64,000 bases of DNA from Spirochaeta thermophila DSM 6578 (GTDB taxonomy: Bacteria > Spirochaetota > Spirochaetia > Winmispirales > Winmispiraceae): assembly GCF_000184345.1 (NCBI RefSeq), contig NC_017583.1, forward strand, positions 62,001 through 126,000, given 5' to 3'. Positions 44,763 to 55,224 of this stretch are shown piece after piece. The position numbers and the translations under genes are program-made. Each line of letters opens with the position of its first letter. The stretch's first letter is position 1. Under the pieces are notes generated by a model that was given only the letters and a program-made list of their open reading frames with translations, did no database searches and was not told where the DNA came from.

Positions 44763-46658
44763 ATGCGATTACGTACCACGCTCCTCTTCATCATCGGGGC
44801 GCTCCTCGCGGGGAGCATCCTTTCCATCTTCATCTTCCGGGCGGGGATGCGGCGTCTCGAGGACGCCTCCGGGTTCGGTATCCAGATGGAACGGGCCGTC
44901 GGCCAGTTCTACCAGTACAGCAACGCCGTGAGAATGACGATGAGCCAGGAGGCGGGAAGCACCACGCTCGTACAACTCATGTCACTCTGGGATCTCGCGG
45001 AGAACTCGTTCGAGCGGGAGCTTTCGCTCCTCACCGGTCATCCTGGAAAGGCCCTCATGGACGAATCCCTACGGAGCAAGGTCGAGGGCTCGTACGGGCT
45101 CTGGAAGAACACCGTGGAGCGGATGCGCCCCACCAAGGAGACGGTGCGCACGCTCTCGAAAGATCCCTCCCTCCCCGCCCAGTACAAGCGGGGGCTCTAC
45201 GTGCTCTACGCCCGTCTCATCCTCGAAGAGGGGCAGGATGCCCGGGTTGCCGAGCTCCACGACATCATCACCGAACTCCAGGACAACCTCAGGACCCTCG
45301 ACAACCAATTGGGGGCCGAGCTGCAGAACCTCTCGAAAGAAGTGCAGGACAAGGTGGCGCTCCTCGTACGACAGACCCAGATCTCGGTGATCGTGTCCAT
45401 AGGATTCGTCCTTCTTCTCGTGAGTCTGCTCATCGCCCGGATCCTGGTGGTCCTCTCCCGCCGCATCCGCCGGGTGGAGCACGTGCTCAACCAGGTGAAC
45501 AACAGGGACCTCACGGTCCGGGCCGACCTCAGGGGAAGGGACGAGTTCGCCGAAATGGCCTCCTACATCAACACCGTGCTGGATGCCCTGCAGGGTTTCT
45601 TCTCCTCGGTTCGGGCGACGGTGGCCCATCTGAACGAGCTCCGACTCGCCTTTGCGCATACCTCGAGCCAGACCGTGGCCGCGGTGACCGAGATCAATCG
45701 GAACCTCGATTCCCTGAGCACCGCCTTCCGTCGCGTGCTCGACGAACAGGCCGGTCCGGCGGTGGAGGAGGTCGAGAAGATCCACCGGGCCATCGCCGAC
45801 CTCTCGCAGGTGGTCTCCCACCAGCGTGAGAACGTGGAGACCATCACGAGTTCCATCGAGGAAGTGAACGCCTCGATCCAGAGCGTCACCCGACTCCTCG
45901 AGGAGCGGGTGGCCCGTTTCGACCAGGTGAGAGAGATGGTGCACCGCGGAGGGGCCTTCCTCTCCTCGGCGAACGATGCGGTCGAGGAGATAGGGACGGC
46001 CATCTCCAACGTCATGGAGATCATCGGGATCATCAACACCGTGGCAGCCCAGACCAACCTTCTCTCTCTCAACGCCGCCATCGAGAGCGCCCACGCAGGC
46101 GACGCGGGGCGCGGTTTCGCGGTGGTCGCGGAGGAGATCAGGAAACTGGCCGAGGCCACGGCGGGGCACGCCTCGAGGATCACCGCCACCCTCAGAGAGA
46201 TGCACGAGAAGGTGGACACCGCCACTCGCACGAGTCGTGAGAGCGTGCAGGTCTTCGACTCGGTGGTGAAGGAGATCGACGAGTCCGTGCTCGCCCTCAA
46301 CGAGGTGGTGGCGAACGTCACGGAGATGGCGAAGGGGGGTGCACAGGTCCTCGGGGGAAGCCAGGAGGTGTCCCGGGACGCCCGCCTCATCGACGAGCGG
46401 ATGAAGGACGTCTCGCGTGGTGCCGACGTACTGCGGGGCTCCATCCAATCGGTGTACAGCCTCTCGGAGGACGTCCTTCGAGGGCTCACCGAGATAGAAG
46501 GAGGGGCGCGCGAGATACTCCAGGGCGCCTCGGAGATCGAACGGCTTGCCCGGGGTACGTCCGAGTACGTGGAACGTCTCTCCGGCATGCTGGGCGAGTA
46601 CGTGCTCGAGGGGAGCGGGGACGATGCCTCTGGTGAGCGTGGTCATCCCGGTCCATAA
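44763..46658 (+). CDS. Methyl-accepting chemotaxis protein, periplasmic helical sensor
   Basis: 631 residues. Membrane helices at about 6-28 and 205-228 enclose a mostly helical periplasmic domain of about 175 residues (no Cache motif, 4-helix-bundle-like). A HAMP region follows ([24 protein letters not shown]), then the cytoplasmic signalling domain with the conserved tip ([22 protein letters not shown]...[14 protein letters not shown]). RBS GAGGTGACGG. The 160 bp upstream hold only an AT-rich promoter-like patch near 44638-44660. The 3' end overlaps the GT2 gene by 35 bp. Confidence 0.93.
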   Translation: MRLRTTLLFIIGALLAGSILSIFIFRAGMRRLEDASGFGIQMERAVGQFYQYSNAVRMTMSQEAGSTTLVQLMSLWDLAENSFERELSLLTGHPGKALMDESLRSKVEGSYGLWKNTVERMRPTKETVRTLSKDPSLPAQYKRGLYVLYARLILEEGQDARVAELHDIITELQDNLRTLDNQLGAELQNLSKEVQDKVALLVRQTQISVIVSIGFVLLLVSLLIARILVVLSRRIRRVEHVLNQVNNRDLTVRADLRGRDEFAEMASYINTVLDALQGFFSSVRATVAHLNELRLAFAHTSSQTVAAVTEINRNLDSLSTAFRRVLDEQAGPAVEEVEKIHRAIADLSQVVSHQRENVETITSSIEEVNASIQSVTRLLEERVARFDQVREMVHRGGAFLSSANDAVEEIGTAISNVMEIIGIINTVAAQTNLLSLNAAIESAHAGDAGRGFAVVAEEIRKLAEATAGHASRITATLREMHEKVDTATRTSRESVQVFDSVVKEIDESVLALNEVVANVTEMAKGGAQVLGGSQEVSRDARLIDERMKDVSRGADVLRGSIQSVYSLSEDVLRGLTEIEGGAREILQGASEIERLARGTSEYVERLSGMLGEYVLEGSGDDASGERGHPGP

Positions 46659-47508
46659 CAGGGCTTCCTTGCTGGAGGAGGCCCTCGCCTCCGTGGTACG
46701 CCAGACCTGGCGCGATCTGGAGGTGATCGTGGTCGACGACGGGTCCGAGGACGGGAGCGCCGAGGTGGGGGAGCGCCGGGGGGCCCGAGTGGTGAGGATG
46801 GCGCACTGCGGCCGGCCGGGGAAGGTGAGGAACGTGGGGGTGGAACATGCGAGGGGGGATCTCGTCGCCTTTCTCGACTCCGACGACCTGTGGGAACCCG
46901 AGAAGCTCTCACGTCAGATGGCGGTCTGGGAAGGGCGCGCGGGTGAGGGTATCCCTCTCGTCCATGCCCGCGAGGTGTGGATGAGGAAGGGACGGATCGT
47001 CTCCCAGGCCGGGCAGGTGCACAGACGGGAGGGGGATGTATTCCCCTGGGCCGTGAGGAAGTGCATCATCGGCCCTTCCACGGTCCTGATGGAACGACGC
47101 GTCTTCGAGGACCTGGGCGGTTTCCGGGAAGACCTGGAGATCGCCGAGGACTACGAGTTCTGGCTCAGGCTCACCGACAGGTATCCCGTGGCCTACCTCG
47201 ACGAGCCTGTGGTGGTGAAGCGGGCGGGAGACTGGGAACAGCTTTCGGAGAAGTACGGGCACATCGAGGTCTTCAGGATCATGGCCCTCAAGCCCCTCGT
47301 GGATGAGGACGTGTTCCTCCCCGAACACAGGGGGGTGGCCCGGGAGGAGCTCCTACGGAAGTGCGAGGTGCACGCCCGGGGGGCTCGCAAGCGGGGGAGG
47401 ATGGAGGAGGCGGAGCGTTTCCTCTCGTGCGTCGAGGCCTACAGGAGGGGAGAGAAGAGGGCCCCGGATCCCTGGTCAGGTCTTGTCGAGGAATCCGACG
47501 TGCCGTGA
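46624..47508 (+). CDS. Family 2 glycosyltransferase
   Basis: 294 residues. GT-A fold motifs: [45 protein letters not shown] (DxD), and the acceptor-side [10 protein letters not shown]. No membrane helix, so cytoplasmic or peripheral. Probable role in surface polysaccharide, lipid or flagellin glycosylation. ATG 46624 lies inside the end of the receptor gene; GAGGGGAGCGGGG precedes it. Its 3' end overlaps galU by 33 bp in convergent orientation. Confidence 0.85.
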   Translation: MPLVSVVIPVHNRASLLEEALASVVRQTWRDLEVIVVDDGSEDGSAEVGERRGARVVRMAHCGRPGKVRNVGVEHARGDLVAFLDSDDLWEPEKLSRQMAVWEGRAGEGIPLVHAREVWMRKGRIVSQAGQVHRREGDVFPWAVRKCIIGPSTVLMERRVFEDLGGFREDLEIAEDYEFWLRLTDRYPVAYLDEPVVVKRAGDWEQLSEKYGHIEVFRIMALKPLVDEDVFLPEHRGVAREELLRKCEVHARGARKRGRMEEAERFLSCVEAYRRGEKRAPDPWSGLVEESDVP

Positions 47509-48330
47509 GATCCACCGTCTCAAGGGTTCCCGAAGGTCGTCCCGGGTGAGGGCGTAGTCGAGGATCGCCTCGAGGTAGCCGGACGGTTCCCCGGTGTCGA
47601 TTCGTTTCCCTTCCACGCGTTTGTGAACGACCTTTCCCTGGGCCATGAGGCGCCGCAGGGCGTAGAGGTGGTAGTATTCACCTCCGGTGTGCGTCTTCCA
47701 TCCCTCTTCGAGGAGGGGGAACACGTCGGGCGTGAAGAGGTACCTTCCGATGGAGATCTCGCGACTCGGTTCCGTGCCGGGTGCGGGTTTCTCCACCATG
47801 TCTTCCACGTGAAGACCGTCTGATGCAAGTTTGAGCACGCCGTACCGGGAGAGGTCGGGAGGGTCGTGTATGCTCGCAAGGACACAGCAGCCCGTCTCCC
47901 GGTAGGTCTTGATGAGCTGGGCGGTGAGGGGTGGGTTCCCGAAGTGGAGGTCGTCGGGGTAGGCCACCACGAAGGGCTCGTCACCGATGAAGGGTCTGGC
48001 ACAGAGCAGGGCGTGACCCGTGCCCCTCATCTCCTGCTGGCGCACGATGAAGACGTGGGCTCGGGGTGGGGCGATGCGGTCGAGGAGGCCCGGCTTCCCT
48101 GCCCGTTCCAGAGCGAGCTCGAGCTCGATTTCCCTGTCCAGGTAGTCTTCGAGGGCCTTTTTCCTGCGCGAGGAGATGACGAGGATCTCGTCGACCCCGG
48201 ATGCGGTGAACTCGTCTATGATGAACTGGAGGGAGGGGATGTCGACGAGAGGGAGGAGCTCCTTGGGCACGGTCTTGGTGGCGGGAAGGAAACGGGTGCC
48301 GTAGCCGGCCGCGACGATGACGCCTTTCAT
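47476..48330 (-). CDS. galU: UTP-glucose-1-phosphate uridylyltransferase
   Basis: 284 residues. Nucleotidyltransferase motifs: AAGYGTRFLPATKTVPKELL (nucleotide loop with Arg/Lys), DEILVISSRRKKALEDY, VAYPDDLHFGNPP, DMVEKPAPGT, IGRYLFTPDVF. Makes UDP-glucose for glycosyltransferases, and the GT2 gene is next door on the other strand. Leaderless-type promoter: the -10 ends 6 nt before the ATG. Confidence 0.93.
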   Translation of the reverse strand: MKGVIVAAGYGTRFLPATKTVPKELLPLVDIPSLQFIIDEFTASGVDEILVISSRRKKALEDYLDREIELELALERAGKPGLLDRIAPPRAHVFIVRQQEMRGTGHALLCARPFIGDEPFVVAYPDDLHFGNPPLTAQLIKTYRETGCCVLASIHDPPDLSRYGVLKLASDGLHVEDMVEKPAPGTEPSREISIGRYLFTPDVFPLLEEGWKTHTGGEYYHLYALRRLMAQGKVVHKRVEGKRIDTGEPSGYLEAILDYALTRDDLREPLRRWISRHVGFLDKT

Positions 48331-48336
48331 GATGTG

Positions 48337-48365
48337 GTTATACCAGGTTGGACCGGGGGACGCAA
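48337..48365 (-). promoter_or_regulatory. galU promoter, apparently leaderless
   Basis: Minus-strand TTGCGT (48360-48365), 17-bp spacer, TATAAC (48337-48342), then 6 nt to the ATG at 48330. No ribosome site. Confidence 0.65.
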
Positions 48366-48457
48366 GTGCGTGTGGGAAATGGGGATGGAAAACTGGAAAG
48401 GGATCATGGGGTGTACTAGAATGGTGATAGTATACTGTCTCGACAAGGAGCCTTGCG

Positions 48458-49558
48458 GTGTCAGAGGGACGCATAATGGTGGTGGAGGACGATATCCTCA
48501 CGCTCTCGTTCCTCGTGAAGCTCTTCGAGCGGCGGGGGTTCGAGGTGGAAGGGGTGCCTTCGGGGGGAGAGGCGGTCCGTCGGGTGGAGGAACTCGGGGA
48601 GTTCGATCTCGTGCTCCTCGATATCGTGATGCCGGGCTTGAGCGGGGTGGAGGTGTGCGAGCTCATCAGGGAGCGGTATCCCATGTTCAGGTTACCCGTT
48701 CTCTTCCTCACGGCCCTGGCTCAGCCGTCCGAGGTGGCACGGGCCCTCGAGGCCGGCGGGAACGACTACATCGTGAAACCGCCGCAGGAGGACGAGCTCT
48801 TCGCCCGGGTGCGGAACCTCATCCGGCTCAAACGGGCGGTGGAGGAGAACGAAGAACTCCAGGAGCTCCTGAGACTCAAGGAACGGCTCTTCAACCTGGT
48901 GGCTCACGACGTGAAGGTTCCCGCCTCGAGCATCCTCCAGGCGGCAGCCCTGCTCAGGGAAGGGGTTCCGGCGGGGCTGGAGCGGTATCTCTCGGGGATA
49001 GAGGAGGCGGCGGGTCGGATCCTGGGTCTGGTGAAGGGGTTTCTGGGGTATGCGCGGGTGCGGCGTCTCGTGGATCTGGAGAGAGGAGCGCCGGTGGACC
49101 TTTCGGTGCTCCTCCTCCAGGTGGTCCAGCGATGGAAGGATCGGGCGAGGGCGAAGGGGGTGGGCGTGGCCTATGGGTTCGACCGGGGGCGCCCCTGGAC
49201 GGTGCGGGGCGACCCCCTGCTCCTCGAGGAGCTCATGGACAACCTGGTGGGCAACGCGGTGAAGTACACGTATCCCGACACCCTGGTGCGGGTGATGCTG
49301 GAGGAGCGGGACGGCAGGGTGCGATTCGCGGTGGCCGACGAGGGGCCGGGGGTGAAGGAGACCGACAGGGAGCGGATATTCCAGGAGTTCGTGTCGCTCT
49401 CGAGGGAGGGAGGAATGGGGCTCGGGCTCGCGCTGGTGCGGGAGGTGGCACGGCTGCACGGGGCGAGGGTGGGGGTGGAGGATGCGGAGGGGGGTGGGGC
49501 GGTCTTCTGGGTGGAGTTCGAAGGGACGGTTGAGCGGGACCGAGAGGATGGGCTATGA
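48458..49558 (+). CDS. Response regulator-histidine kinase hybrid (REC-HisKA-HATPase)
   Basis: 366 residues, no membrane segment. An N-terminal receiver (MVVEDD, phospho-acceptor Asp55 in LLDIVMPG, Lys in IVKPP) is fused to a kinase: His150 in LVAHDVKVPASS, N-box ELMDNLVGNAVKY, G1 VADEGPGV, G2 GGMGLGLAL. A receiver placed before the kinase suggests phosphorelay-controlled kinase activity in the cytoplasm. The start GTG follows AAGGAG; a TATACT (48431-48436) is a likely -10. The next gene starts 21 bp after the stop. Confidence 0.92.
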   Translation: MSEGRIMVVEDDILTLSFLVKLFERRGFEVEGVPSGGEAVRRVEELGEFDLVLLDIVMPGLSGVEVCELIRERYPMFRLPVLFLTALAQPSEVARALEAGGNDYIVKPPQEDELFARVRNLIRLKRAVEENEELQELLRLKERLFNLVAHDVKVPASSILQAAALLREGVPAGLERYLSGIEEAAGRILGLVKGFLGYARVRRLVDLERGAPVDLSVLLLQVVQRWKDRARAKGVGVAYGFDRGRPWTVRGDPLLLEELMDNLVGNAVKYTYPDTLVRVMLEERDGRVRFAVADEGPGVKETDRERIFQEFVSLSREGGMGLGLALVREVARLHGARVGVEDAEGGGAVFWVEFEGTVERDREDGL

Positions 49559-49579
49559 TCAGGGGAAGGAGGTGGCGGT

Positions 49580-50260
49580 GTGAAGAAGGTGCTGGGTCTC
49601 GTGATGCTCGGGGGGATGCTCGCCCTCGGAGGGTGCAGGGTGGAGGTGGATCTGGTGCTGGGGGGCCAGGGGGCGCGGGGGGTGGGGAGGGTGGTGGTGG
49701 ATCCCATACTCCTCGCCTACTGGAAGGACCTCCAGGTGGAGGAGGCCCCCCTCTTCGACCTCGCACGTCTGCAGTCCACGGCCGCACGGTATCCGGGGTT
49801 TCGGTTCGTCTCGCTCGATCCCGAAGGGGAAGGGGTGCTCTCCTTCTCCTTCGAAGTGGAGGAGGTGCGCAGGTTCCTCGCCTCTCTGGAGAGGGATGAG
49901 GTGGCGGGGTCGGCCATGGACAGGGGGTTGAAGATCAAGGCGGACAGGGATCTGTTCGTCTGGATCTTCTCGCTCGTACTGGGAGACGAGGAGACCGCCG
50001 AGCGGCTCCTCCCGCCTCCCGCGCTTTCGCCTGAGGACATGCGGGCCTACTTCCACTGGGTCTTCGAGGAGTATGCCACGCCGCACGAGGTGAATCTCAT
50101 GTTGGACGGAGCCGCACTCGTGCTCAGGGTGAGTGCAGATGCCCCTGTGGCAGCGGTGAAGGGGGGCGTTCGAGAGGGACAGGATGCCGCGGTCTTCACG
50201 ATTCCCTTTTTCCCCCTTCTCGCAGGGGAGGAGAGGGAGTACGAAATCTCCTGGGAGTGA
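49580..50260 (+). CDS. Lipoprotein of unknown function
   Basis: 226 residues; lipobox LGGC. The mature part begins RVEVDLVLGGQGARGVGRVVVDP and mixes beta and helical stretches; no domain recognised. GTG start with AAGGAGG upstream. Co-directional and 21 bp from the REC-kinase gene, so probably one transcript; it may be an accessory or output of that system. Confidence 0.7.
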   Translation: MKKVLGLVMLGGMLALGGCRVEVDLVLGGQGARGVGRVVVDPILLAYWKDLQVEEAPLFDLARLQSTAARYPGFRFVSLDPEGEGVLSFSFEVEEVRRFLASLERDEVAGSAMDRGLKIKADRDLFVWIFSLVLGDEETAERLLPPPALSPEDMRAYFHWVFEEYATPHEVNLMLDGAALVLRVSADAPVAAVKGGVREGQDAAVFTIPFFPLLAGEEREYEISWE

Positions 50261-50271
50261 CGTGCCGCCTG

Positions 50272-51276
50272 TCACTTCTCTTCGTGGACGATCTCTTCCG
50301 GATGCCGTTCGAAGTACGCGGATAGCAGGCGTTCCATCTCCGTGAGGGAATCGGCCTTGAGGAGCTCGGAGAGGAGCGTGTGCCCGAAGAAGAGGTTCCT
50401 CGTGTAGTACCTGAAGAATCTCCTCGCCCTGGAGAGGTGGAACTCGGGGGGTTGGTGGCGGGAGAGAAGCTCCAGGAAGGAACGGGCGGTCTCCTCGAGA
50501 TTCACGGTGAACGGTCCTCCCCCTCCTCGTTCCCGCGACCTGAGGTAGGCGAAGAACCACGGGGCCTCCACGGCCTTCCGTCCGATCATGATGCCTGCGA
50601 GCCTCGGTAGCTCCTCCCTCTTCTTCCGGTACACATCGAGGGAGGTGATGTTCCCGTTTCCCACCACGGGTATCGGGATCTCCTCGAGGAGAGGAGGGAT
50701 GAGGTCCCAGCGCGCGGGTCGGTCGTGTTTCTCCTTGAGTCCCTTGGGGTGTACGGTGATGAAGGAAAGGCCCTGCTTCGCGAGCCTCTGAAGGAAGAGG
50801 ATGAATTCCTCGAGAGGGAGGGACTCCGGGATGCGGATCTTCACGGAGAGGGAGAGGTGAGGGGGGAGGAGCCTTCGGACTTCCCCCACGAGGCGTACGG
50901 CCTCTTCTCCTCTGAGGAGCCATCCCGCTCCGCCTCCCCGCTTGCGTATCTCGGGGGCGGCGCATCCCATGTTGATATCCACCCCCAGGATCGGGTGCTC
51001 CGCGAGGATCCCGGCCGCCTGTACGAGGGAGTCCATGTCGTACCCCACGAGCTGGACGATGGTACGCGACGGGTCCGGAGAGAAGTCGAGATAGAAACGT
51101 TCGTAGGGTCCCTTCGAGAGGAGCCCGGGAGCGCTTATCATCTCCGTGGCGTAGACACTGCAGCCCCCCCATGTATGGATGAGGGTCCTGAATCCGGAAT
51201 GGGTGAGCTCCGCCATGGGGGCGAGGAAGAGGGGGAATTCGCCATTAAGCGGGAACAGGGAAGGATTTGTTTGCAT
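50272..51276 (-). CDS. dus: tRNA-dihydrouridine synthase
   Basis: 334 residues, FMN-dependent TIM barrel. [14 protein letters not shown] near the N terminus, catalytic Cys in [51 protein letters not shown] and [15 protein letters not shown] are the family blocks. Reduces uridines in tRNA; subfamily not assigned. AGGGGG lies upstream of the ATG. Divergent from the receptor gene at 51330, whose -35 overlaps this start codon. Confidence 0.9.
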   Translation of the reverse strand: MQTNPSLFPLNGEFPLFLAPMAELTHSGFRTLIHTWGGCSVYATEMISAPGLLSKGPYERFYLDFSPDPSRTIVQLVGYDMDSLVQAAGILAEHPILGVDINMGCAAPEIRKRGGGAGWLLRGEEAVRLVGEVRRLLPPHLSLSVKIRIPESLPLEEFILFLQRLAKQGLSFITVHPKGLKEKHDRPARWDLIPPLLEEIPIPVVGNGNITSLDVYRKKREELPRLAGIMIGRKAVEAPWFFAYLRSRERGGGGPFTVNLEETARSFLELLSRHQPPEFHLSRARRFFRYYTRNLFFGHTLLSELLKADSLTEMERLLSAYFERHPEEIVHEEK

Positions 51277-51299
51277 CTTGTCCCCCTTTCTGCTACTAT
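51271..51299 (+). promoter_or_regulatory. Promoter of the PBP-like chemotaxis receptor/adenylate cyclase operon
   Basis: TTGCAT (51271-51276), 17-bp spacer, TACTAT (51294-51299). The message has a leader of about 25 nt with AAGGAGAAGGG before ATG 51330. Confidence 0.5.
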
Positions 51300-51329
51300 A
51301 AGAATTGTGACTTTAGTAAGGAGAAGGGA

Positions 51330-53519
51330 ATGCTGCAAGTAGGGCTGCTCGTTGCCGGTATCGTGGTTGGAGGGGGGATGGCCTTCTTCCTGCTCAAGGG
51401 GAGGATGGGGAAAGGGGTAGGGAACACGATGCGTCTTCTCTCGGTGGTGGAGGATGCCCTGGAGGAGATCTCTCAGGGGAACCTCGAGACATCGATCCGA
51501 CTGTCGAGGGACGGAAATCTCAAGGCCACGCCCGGGCCTCTCAGGCCGATCCAGACCCGCCTCTTCAGGGTGGTCCGGGAGGTCAACAGGATCACCGGAG
51601 AGCCGCTCCACCGGGTCTTCTATGTGGGGAGCGATCTGTTCCTGGAGGGTATTACCTGCGCAGAGGACATCGGCGGCAGACTCGGCGGGAGAGGCAAGGT
51701 GGCCCTCTTCGCCCGTTCTCCCCGCCATGTGGGAAACATGCTCAGGGTCCAGGGGTTCCGGAACATCTCGGGCCTGAGGTTCCCCGATCTCGAGATCCTC
51801 GGTCCGTTCTTCACCGGAGGTACGGTGGAGGATGCCGTGAGGTCGGTTCGGGAGGTGCTTCGCGCTCATCCCGACGTGGCGGCCGTCTATTGCGCAGACG
51901 AGACGTCGCCCGAGGGTGTGTGCAGGGCCGTGAAGGAGTCGGGGAGGAAGGATCTCTATCTGGTGGTACACGAACTCCGGGATGCCCTCATCCCCTATTT
52001 CGAAGACGGGACCCTCGACGTGGCCATGGACCAGGATCTCTTCTTCCAGGGCTACAATACGGCGGTGCACCTCTTCAACTACGTGGTCCATTCCTGGAGG
52101 CCCGCCTCTTCGCACATCCCCACCACGGTGGACCGGGTGACGAAGGAGAACTTCAGAGACTTCTGGGAACCCGGCAAGGGGGTGAGGATCTCAAAGGAAC
52201 GTCTCGCACGGAGGGCCGAGCCCCTGGGGCCGTCGGACAGACCGGTGAAAATCCTGTTCATAGGAGACGAGCGGTACGAGGTCTTCGAGCAGATCAAACA
52301 GGGGGTCTCCCAGGTGGCCGGGGTCCTCTCCGGTTACAACGCAGAGGTGGAGTGGGCGTGTCCTCCCGCCCACCGGGTGAGGGGAGGGAAGATGCTCTCC
52401 GCATACGAACTCATCCCCTACATCAAGGAAAAGATCGCCGAGACCTCTCCCGACGCCCTCGCGGTCACCGTGAAGGACCGCAGGATCTTTCCCTTCCTCA
52501 ACCACCTGGCGCATGAGGGGCTCCCCATCGCCACGTACAACACCGAGCCCCTCACGGTTCGAGGACTGCTCTACGGTATCTCCGAGACCGCACAGGATCT
52601 CTTCGGTCTCAGCACGGTGCTCGCCCAGGGAACGGAGGAGTCGGATCTCGCCATGAGGGAGATCCAGAGCGCCATCACCGAGGTCGCCGAGAGCGTGGAG
52701 TCGCAGCAATCCACGGTGCAGAAGGGTGCCGAGGCGGTCTCGCACCTCATGGGGTCCATCCAGCGTGTGAGGGAGGGCGTGGACAGACAGGTGGAGGCGG
52801 TGGATGCCTCCAGCGCCCTGCGCGGGGACCTGCGGGATGCGGTGCGCACCCTCGGCCACCAGGTGGACAGACTCACCCACGTGCGGGAGAAGATGAGCGA
52901 AGTGGTGGGGAGGATGGAGGAACTGGGCGGGTTCTCGCAGACCATAGGAGAGGTGGTGGCTTCCATAGAGAACGTGGCGGTGCGTACGAACCTGCTCGCC
53001 CTCAATGCAGCCATCGAGGCCGCACATGCGGGGGAAGCGGGGAAGGGCTTCGCCGTGGTGGCGGAAGAGGTGAGAAAACTCGCCCAGCAGTCGGGGGTGG
53101 AGAGTTCAAGGATCGCGCAGATCGTTGCCCAGATACAGGAGCAGGTGGGCCTCACCGCAGCCTCCATGGAGGAACTCTCCGGCGAGATACAGGAGCAGAT
53201 GGGGAGCCTCTCGTCGCTCATGGAGAGCTTTCAGGTCCTCATCGGGAAGTTCCTCGATTCGGTGGAGCGGGTCTCCGAAGTGATAGAGGAGAACAAACGG
53301 CAGGCCGACCTCATGGATCGGGACGCCCAACAGGTGAACACCATGATAGACGAGGTGGTGGCGGTGAGCGAGCAGAACCGGGCCGCCACGGAGGAGGTCT
53401 CGGCCGCCATCCGGGAGCTCTTCGCCCAGATGGGGAGTATCCGGGACATGGCCCGTCAGCTCGCCGGTACGGCGCAAGCTCTGAAGGGTGCCATCGTCCA
53501 GTTCATGTCCTGGAGGTAG
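51330..53519 (+). CDS. Chemotaxis-type receptor with permuted sugar-binding-protein sensor on the cytoplasmic side
   Basis: 729 residues. One N-terminal membrane helix (3-22) followed by positive residues, then a helical linker (30-90). Residues about 94-279 ([12 protein letters not shown] ... [10 protein letters not shown] ... [17 protein letters not shown] ... [22 protein letters not shown] ... DRVTKENF) match the second half of a type-I sugar-binding protein. Residues 306-409 ([21 protein letters not shown] ... [11 protein letters not shown] ... [12 protein letters not shown]) match the first half, so the order is reversed. The MCP signalling domain follows ([34 protein letters not shown]) with no second membrane helix, so sensor and signalling parts lie on the same side. 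Start fixed by AAGGAGAAGGG. Adenylate cyclase gene 13 bp downstream. Confidence 0.85.
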   Translation: MLQVGLLVAGIVVGGGMAFFLLKGRMGKGVGNTMRLLSVVEDALEEISQGNLETSIRLSRDGNLKATPGPLRPIQTRLFRVVREVNRITGEPLHRVFYVGSDLFLEGITCAEDIGGRLGGRGKVALFARSPRHVGNMLRVQGFRNISGLRFPDLEILGPFFTGGTVEDAVRSVREVLRAHPDVAAVYCADETSPEGVCRAVKESGRKDLYLVVHELRDALIPYFEDGTLDVAMDQDLFFQGYNTAVHLFNYVVHSWRPASSHIPTTVDRVTKENFRDFWEPGKGVRISKERLARRAEPLGPSDRPVKILFIGDERYEVFEQIKQGVSQVAGVLSGYNAEVEWACPPAHRVRGGKMLSAYELIPYIKEKIAETSPDALAVTVKDRRIFPFLNHLAHEGLPIATYNTEPLTVRGLLYGISETAQDLFGLSTVLAQGTEESDLAMREIQSAITEVAESVESQQSTVQKGAEAVSHLMGSIQRVREGVDRQVEAVDASSALRGDLRDAVRTLGHQVDRLTHVREKMSEVVGRMEELGGFSQTIGEVVASIENVAVRTNLLALNAAIEAAHAGEAGKGFAVVAEEVRKLAQQSGVESSRIAQIVAQIQEQVGLTAASMEELSGEIQEQMGSLSSLMESFQVLIGKFLDSVERVSEVIEENKRQADLMDRDAQQVNTMIDEVVAVSEQNRAATEEVSAAIRELFAQMGSIRDMARQLAGTAQALKGAIVQFMSWR

Positions 53520-53532
53520 GAGTGAGGTTCGC

Positions 53533-55194
53533 GTGAGCATACGGATAAAGGTGGTGCTCGTCATCATCCCCATCCTCGTGCTTTCGCTCTTGATGGCGGG
53601 GCTCTCTTCATACTTCTTCGCTACATCCGGTATCACCAGGATCGCGCGGGAGTTCCTCGGCTTCAAGGCCGAGGAGCTGGAGAAGTACATGCTCACACAG
53701 TGGCAGGTGCTTGTGGAGAGCGGACTCTCCGACAGGCCCGAGATGCGGTCTGCCACGCAGGAGGGGATGGCCTCGTTCGCCGCCACCCTCATAAGGAGCA
53801 CCACTGAGCTCATCCTCGCCGTCGACGGAGAGGGTGCGCTCGCCTTCTCCACTTCTCCGGTGGAGCTGGCTCCGGAAGACTGGGGGAAGATACGGGAGGT
53901 CTTCGAGGCCGGGAGGGCGGAAGGGTTCTTCACCCTCAGGCTGGGGGATACGGAACGCGTGGGAAGGGGATTCTTCTTCGAACCCTTTTCCTGGTATGTG
54001 GTCCTCACCGAGGCGCGGACTACCTTCTACCAGGATGTGGAGAAGATCACCACCCAGACGATCTACATCGTGGCGGGAAGTATCCTGTTCGCCTCGCTCC
54101 TCGTGTTCTTCTTCGTAGGGTATCTCCTGCGCCCCCTGTCCCGTGTGGTCTCCACCATGCAGGGGATCATCGCTTCCACCGATCTCTCCCAGCGGGTGCC
54201 GGTGGAATACCACGACGAGATAGGTGAGCTCTCACACACGTTCAACTTGATGGTGGAGGGACTCGATCGGGCCTATACGAGCATCAAGAACTATGCCATG
54301 GATGCGGTGGTCGCCAGACGCAACGAGATGAAGATTCGAAACATCTTCCAGAAGTACGTACCGCAGGACATCATCGATCAGTTCTTCGAACATCCCGAAT
54401 CCATGCTGGTGGGCGACAACCGGGTGCTCGCGGTGCTCTTTTCCGATATCAGGAGCTTCACCACCATCTCCGAGGGTATGCCCCCCGACGAGCTGGTCGA
54501 GGCCCTCAACCGCTACTTTGCGCTCATGGTGGACATCATCACCGCCCGCAACGGGATCGTGGACAAGTATATAGGCGATGCGATCATGGCCTTCTTCGGT
54601 GCCCCGGTGAAGCGGCCGGACGACGGATACAACGCCGTGCTGGCTGCGATAGAGATGACGGAAAAGGTGAAGGAGTTCAATCAGAGGCAGGTCGAGGAGG
54701 GGAAGCCCGAGTTCCGGATAGGGGTGGGTATCAACTACGGCCTCGTCACCGTGGGCAACATAGGGTGTGAGAAGAAGATGGACTACACGGTGATCGGGGA
54801 TATGGTGAACCTCGCCTCCCGCCTGGAAGGACTCACGAAGTACTATCATCAGGAGATCGTCATCTCGGAGAGTCTTTTCCGGAAGGTGGAGGGGAAGCTC
54901 CCGGTGAGGCTCCTCGACACCGTGGCGGTGAAGGGGAAGCACCGGGGGGTGCGCATCTACACGGTGAAGCGTGAGCTCTCACCACGGCAGGGGGAGATCT
55001 GGAAGCTGCACAACGAGGGGATGGAGCTCTACTATACCCGAAGGTTCGACGAGGCCGCGGTGCTCTTCCAGCGGATCCTCGAGCTCGATCCTCAGGACTA
55101 TCCCGCGCAGATGCTCTCCAAGCGGTGCAGGCTCTATGTCGTGGAACCGCCTCCTCCCGACTGGGACGGGGTGGAGAAGATGCTGGTGAAGTGA
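53533..55194 (+). CDS. Membrane class III adenylate cyclase with HAMP and C-terminal TPR-like region
   Basis: 553 residues. Two membrane helices (about 6-30 and 178-200) bracket a small periplasmic sensor; a HAMP segment follows (RPLSRVVSTMQGIIASTDLSQRV). Cyclase catalytic domain at about 285-480: FSDIRSFTTISEGM and KYIGDAIMAFFG hold the two metal Asp residues and the Lys of the adenine pocket; DYTVIGDMVNLASRLE holds the Asp and the Asn/Arg of the transition state. The Lys/Asp pair favours ATP over GTP. The C-terminal end (HNEGMELYYTRRFDEAAVLFQRIL) is a TPR-like helix pair. GTG start, 13 bp after the receptor stop; likely one operon. Confidence 0.93.
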   Translation: MSIRIKVVLVIIPILVLSLLMAGLSSYFFATSGITRIAREFLGFKAEELEKYMLTQWQVLVESGLSDRPEMRSATQEGMASFAATLIRSTTELILAVDGEGALAFSTSPVELAPEDWGKIREVFEAGRAEGFFTLRLGDTERVGRGFFFEPFSWYVVLTEARTTFYQDVEKITTQTIYIVAGSILFASLLVFFFVGYLLRPLSRVVSTMQGIIASTDLSQRVPVEYHDEIGELSHTFNLMVEGLDRAYTSIKNYAMDAVVARRNEMKIRNIFQKYVPQDIIDQFFEHPESMLVGDNRVLAVLFSDIRSFTTISEGMPPDELVEALNRYFALMVDIITARNGIVDKYIGDAIMAFFGAPVKRPDDGYNAVLAAIEMTEKVKEFNQRQVEEGKPEFRIGVGINYGLVTVGNIGCEKKMDYTVIGDMVNLASRLEGLTKYYHQEIVISESLFRKVEGKLPVRLLDTVAVKGKHRGVRIYTVKRELSPRQGEIWKLHNEGMELYYTRRFDEAAVLFQRILELDPQDYPAQMLSKRCRLYVVEPPPPDWDGVEKMLVK

Positions 55195-55219
55195 AAAATC
55201 CGCGAGGACGTACTATACT
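55191..55219 (+). promoter_or_regulatory. Promoter of the PEGA/lipoprotein operon, apparently leaderless
   Basis: GTGAAA (55191-55196, overlapping the cyclase stop), 17-bp spacer, TATACT (55214-55219). The GTG start at 55225 follows 5 nt later and an ATG at 55228 follows 8 nt later; no ribosome site. Confidence 0.5.
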
Positions 55220-55224
55220 TGAGT

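Noticed and set aside
49580-51342. Possible tRNA or small RNA in the gap between the lipoprotein, dus and receptor genes
   Set aside because: The gaps are under 60 bp and contain only a 5-bp dyad and promoter elements; no cloverleaf can be drawn.
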